Source of the DNA: JAQUBU01 sp036677685 | GTDB taxonomy: Bacteria; Bacillota; Syntrophomonadia; Syntrophomonadales; Syntrophomonadaceae | Length of the DNA: 64,000 nucleotides | Assembly (NCBI GenBank): GCA_036677685.1 | Contig: JAVBWA010000019.1 | Span: 62,001 to 126,000 of the forward strand | Direction of reading: 5' to 3' | Shown here: positions 62,269 to 64,000 of the stretch, in pieces | Layout: the number at the start of each line of letters is the position of its first letter | Position numbering within the stretch: the stretch's first letter is position 1 | Position numbers and translations under genes: made by a program | The notes under the pieces: generated by a model | The model's input: the letters and a program-made list of their open reading frames with translations, nothing else | Told to the model about the DNA's origin: nothing | Databases searched by the model: none

Positions 62269-62974
62269 CGAACACCACCTCCTTTTTACCGCCAGCCAAG
62301 TTTCCACCTACTGAGTATTGCCGTCTTTTCCAATAATTCAAGGCTGCAATGCTGGCGAATGAGATCAGGAGAATAGCCAGTACCCAGTATAATGCCTGGG
62401 TATTATGCCCGGCTTCAACCGCAAAATAAATAGCCAAGGGAATGGTTTGGGTTTTACCAGGAATATTCCCGGCCAGCATCAAGGTAGCACCGAATTCCCC
62501 TAACGAACGGGCAAAAGCCAGAATGGTCCCGGCGGCAATTCCCGGCCAGGCCAAGGGTATGGTAATTTTATAAAAAACCTCCCATTCTGTGGCACCCAGA
62601 GTTCGGGCCGCATCTTCCATATTGGGCTGAATCTGTTCCAGAGCTGCCAGAGCAGCCTGATACATTAAAGGAAAGGCCACCACCGTTGAGGAAATTACCG
62701 TTGCCGACCAGGAAAATATTACATTACGATCAAAATGCATTAATACTTGTCCAATTGGTCCATTTCGTCCAAATAAGAATAATAGCCCAAAACCTACCAC
62801 CGTGGGAGGTAATACCAAGGGCAGGATGAATATGGCATCAATTATGGTCTTGCCCCGGAAACTGCTGCCCGCCATCCAGCGAGCAGCAGCAATTCCCAGA
62901 GCAAAAGTAATTATTGTTGCCGTAGCAGCGGTTTTTAAGGAAATCCAAACCGGAATTAAATCTAGTTCATTCAT
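62249..62974 (-). CDS. modB: Molybdate ABC transporter permease ModB
   Basis: A 241-residue inner-membrane permease with about five helices. It carries GFGLLFLFGRNGPIGQVL and the EAA loop DAARTLGATEWEVFYKITIP used to contact ModC, followed by RSLGEFGATLMLAGNIPGKT, the ModB signature. AAAGGAA precedes the ATG. It lies between modA and modC. Confidence 0.95.
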   Translation of the reverse strand: MNELDLIPVWISLKTAATATIITFALGIAAARWMAGSSFRGKTIIDAIFILPLVLPPTVVGFGLLFLFGRNGPIGQVLMHFDRNVIFSWSATVISSTVVAFPLMYQAALAALEQIQPNMEDAARTLGATEWEVFYKITIPLAWPGIAAGTILAFARSLGEFGATLMLAGNIPGKTQTIPLAIYFAVEAGHNTQALYWVLAILLISFASIAALNYWKRRQYSVGGNLAGGKKEVVFDAEYKA

Positions 62975-63022
62975 TTTTGTATTCCTTTATCAGAATTTTG
63001 CTGAGACCCTCATACTACTTGC

Positions 63023-63214
63023 TTTAAGCATCTGAAGAAACTGCGGAGCAGTTTCAACACAATTTAATCATTCCCGAAGGGAATCAATATAATTGGTCCC
63101 CGTAGGGGGCAACACACCCCTGCAACGAGATGGGGGATCAGATCCCGCCGCTTGTTACCTTAATAGTAACCCTAGCACTTAAAGAAGCGAAGGAATTATT
63201 TCTACTTCGTTATA
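63023..63214 (+). repeat. Dispersed structured repeat, copy R9 (with extra hairpin module)
   Basis: TTTAAGCATCTGAAGAAACT, the first hairpin GAAACTGC/GCAGTTTC, the insert with ATTCCCGAAGGGAAT and GTCCCCGTAGGGGGC also seen in R6a, then CTGCAACGAGATGGGGGATC and the end CTACTTCGTTATAG. It fills the modA-modB gap, and its right end overlaps the last codons of modA. Confidence 0.87.
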
Positions 63215-63999
63215 GTGCTAAAACCGTATTTTTCAAAGATAGCCTTGGCTTTTTCCCCGGACAAATACTCTAAAAAGGCCTTGGCGGCATCGACCTGCTT
63301 ACTGCTTTTTACCACCGCGACCGGATAAACTACAGGAGTATGGGTCCACTCTTCGGCAACTGCAACCACCTTAACCTTGTCGGATATTTTGGCATCAGTA
63401 GCATAAACAATTCCCGCTTCAGCATCGCCGCTCTCAACATATGCCAGTACCTGACGAACATTTTTAGCAAAGACCATTTTATCTTTTAGGGAATCCCACA
63501 TTTTAATACTGGTCAAAACATCCTTGCCATATTGCCCGGCAGGCACTGATTCCGGTTCCCCAATAGCTATAACCTTGGCATTTTTAAGATCATCAAAACC
63601 CTTGATCTTTTCGGAGTCTTTAGGAACCACCAGAACAATACCATTCTTTAAGAGATTTTTGTTGGTCTCATCAATAATCAATTTCTTGTCCTGCAGAGCT
63701 TTCATCTTACTGGTAGCCGCTGAAAAGAATACATCGGCAGGGGCTCCCTGTTCAATCTGCTGCTGCAGTGATCCTGATGACGCAAGATTTAAGGTTAGTT
63801 TGACATTTGGATACTCGTTCTCATATTGTTTTTCAATATCCTTCATTACATCAGTTAAACTGGAGGCTGCTGAGATAGTCAATTCAACTTGTACGGCGGG
63901 AGTATTCACCGCAGCGGGTGCAACCGGAGCTGGGGTCTGGACAGGCGCAGCAGGAGCGGGAGCATTGGCATTGCTTGCACTCAATGCCAAATATTTGCC
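63202..63999 (-). CDS. modA: Molybdate-binding protein ModA, 5' end outside window
   Basis: The frame is open to the window edge, so the signal peptide is missing from view. A Pro/Ala linker (NAPAPAAPVQTPAPVAPAAV) is followed by the solute-binding core ISAASSLTDVMKDIEKQYEN, LNLASSGSLQQQIEQGAPAD, VFFSAATSKMKAL and ESGDAEAGIVYATDA, which are ModA motifs (the AASSL and SGSLQ segments bind the oxyanion). It ends FEKYGFSTITK; the last ITK and the TAG are read from the edge of repeat R9. Delivers molybdate or tungstate to ModB. Confidence 0.93.
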   Translation of the reverse strand, partial: GKYLALSASNANAPAPAAPVQTPAPVAPAAVNTPAVQVELTISAASSLTDVMKDIEKQYENEYPNVKLTLNLASSGSLQQQIEQGAPADVFFSAATSKMKALQDKKLIIDETNKNLLKNGIVLVVPKDSEKIKGFDDLKNAKVIAIGEPESVPAGQYGKDVLTSIKMWDSLKDKMVFAKNVRQVLAYVESGDAEAGIVYATDAKISDKVKVVAVAEEWTHTPVVYPVAVVKSSKQVDAAKAFLEYLSGEKAKAIFEKYGFSTITK

Positions 64000-64000
64000 A

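Overview
The window looks like part of the chromosome of a spore-forming anaerobic clostridium. Supporting signs are the low-to-medium GC content, strong AGGAGG ribosome sites, a glycine T-box, a CcpN/PPDK-regulator pair, an ECF operon and many SPOCS (DUF3794) domain proteins, a domain typical of clostridial spore coat and exosporium. A Syntrophomonas-like (Syntrophomonadaceae) host is my best guess from the gene set. That is inference, since no rRNA marker is present. I found no tRNA or rRNA genes, CRISPR array, prophage or intact insertion sequence.

Layout. (1) 1-8.5 kb: the end of a FapA/DUF342 gene, then a leftward operon glyQ-glyS-ccpN-PPDK regulator-ppdK behind a glycine T-box. (2) 8.7-16.1 kb: a triple peptidoglycan-binding-domain protein, a MacAB-like efflux operon, and an ECF sigma/anti-sigma operon with two membrane proteins. 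(3) 16.4-28.6 kb: a spore-surface-like island with seven small SPOCS proteins, a 1431-residue SPOCS fusion protein with Ig-like repeats, a tiny gene with an in-frame UGA that looks like a selenoprotein, and two Cys-containing proteins of unknown family. (4) 29-50.8 kb: a large glycan locus. It encodes a GDP-colitose-type route (Gmd, ColD, ColC/Fcl), a fused trifunctional GDP-heptose enzyme, UDP-glucuronate/galacturonate enzymes and about eight glycosyltransferases or related proteins. It also holds a paralogue of the 28.1 kb Cys-containing protein that is interrupted by an in-frame UGA. (5) 51-61 kb: a GntR-controlled ABC exporter, a transglutaminase-like protein, and a TetR-controlled ABC exporter operon ending in a 40-residue membrane protein. 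(6) 61.2-64 kb: molybdate transporter modA-modB-modC.

The strongest unexplained signal is a dispersed family of modular, foldable intergenic repeats: ten copies or fragments at nine sites. They have a 5' hairpin, an outer stem (AACGAGGCG with CGCCTCGTT) that shows a paired base change in one copy, and interchangeable inner modules. Two copies supply the last codons and the stop of modA and modC. The second strong signal is the UGA in the Cys-Cys-Gly-Gly motif of a stand-alone ScdA_N (DUF542) protein.

Regions 3 and 4 probably work together: surface proteins made late in sporulation, and sugars (colitose, heptose, uronic acids) put on them by the transferases next door. This is inferred from gene content and proximity only.
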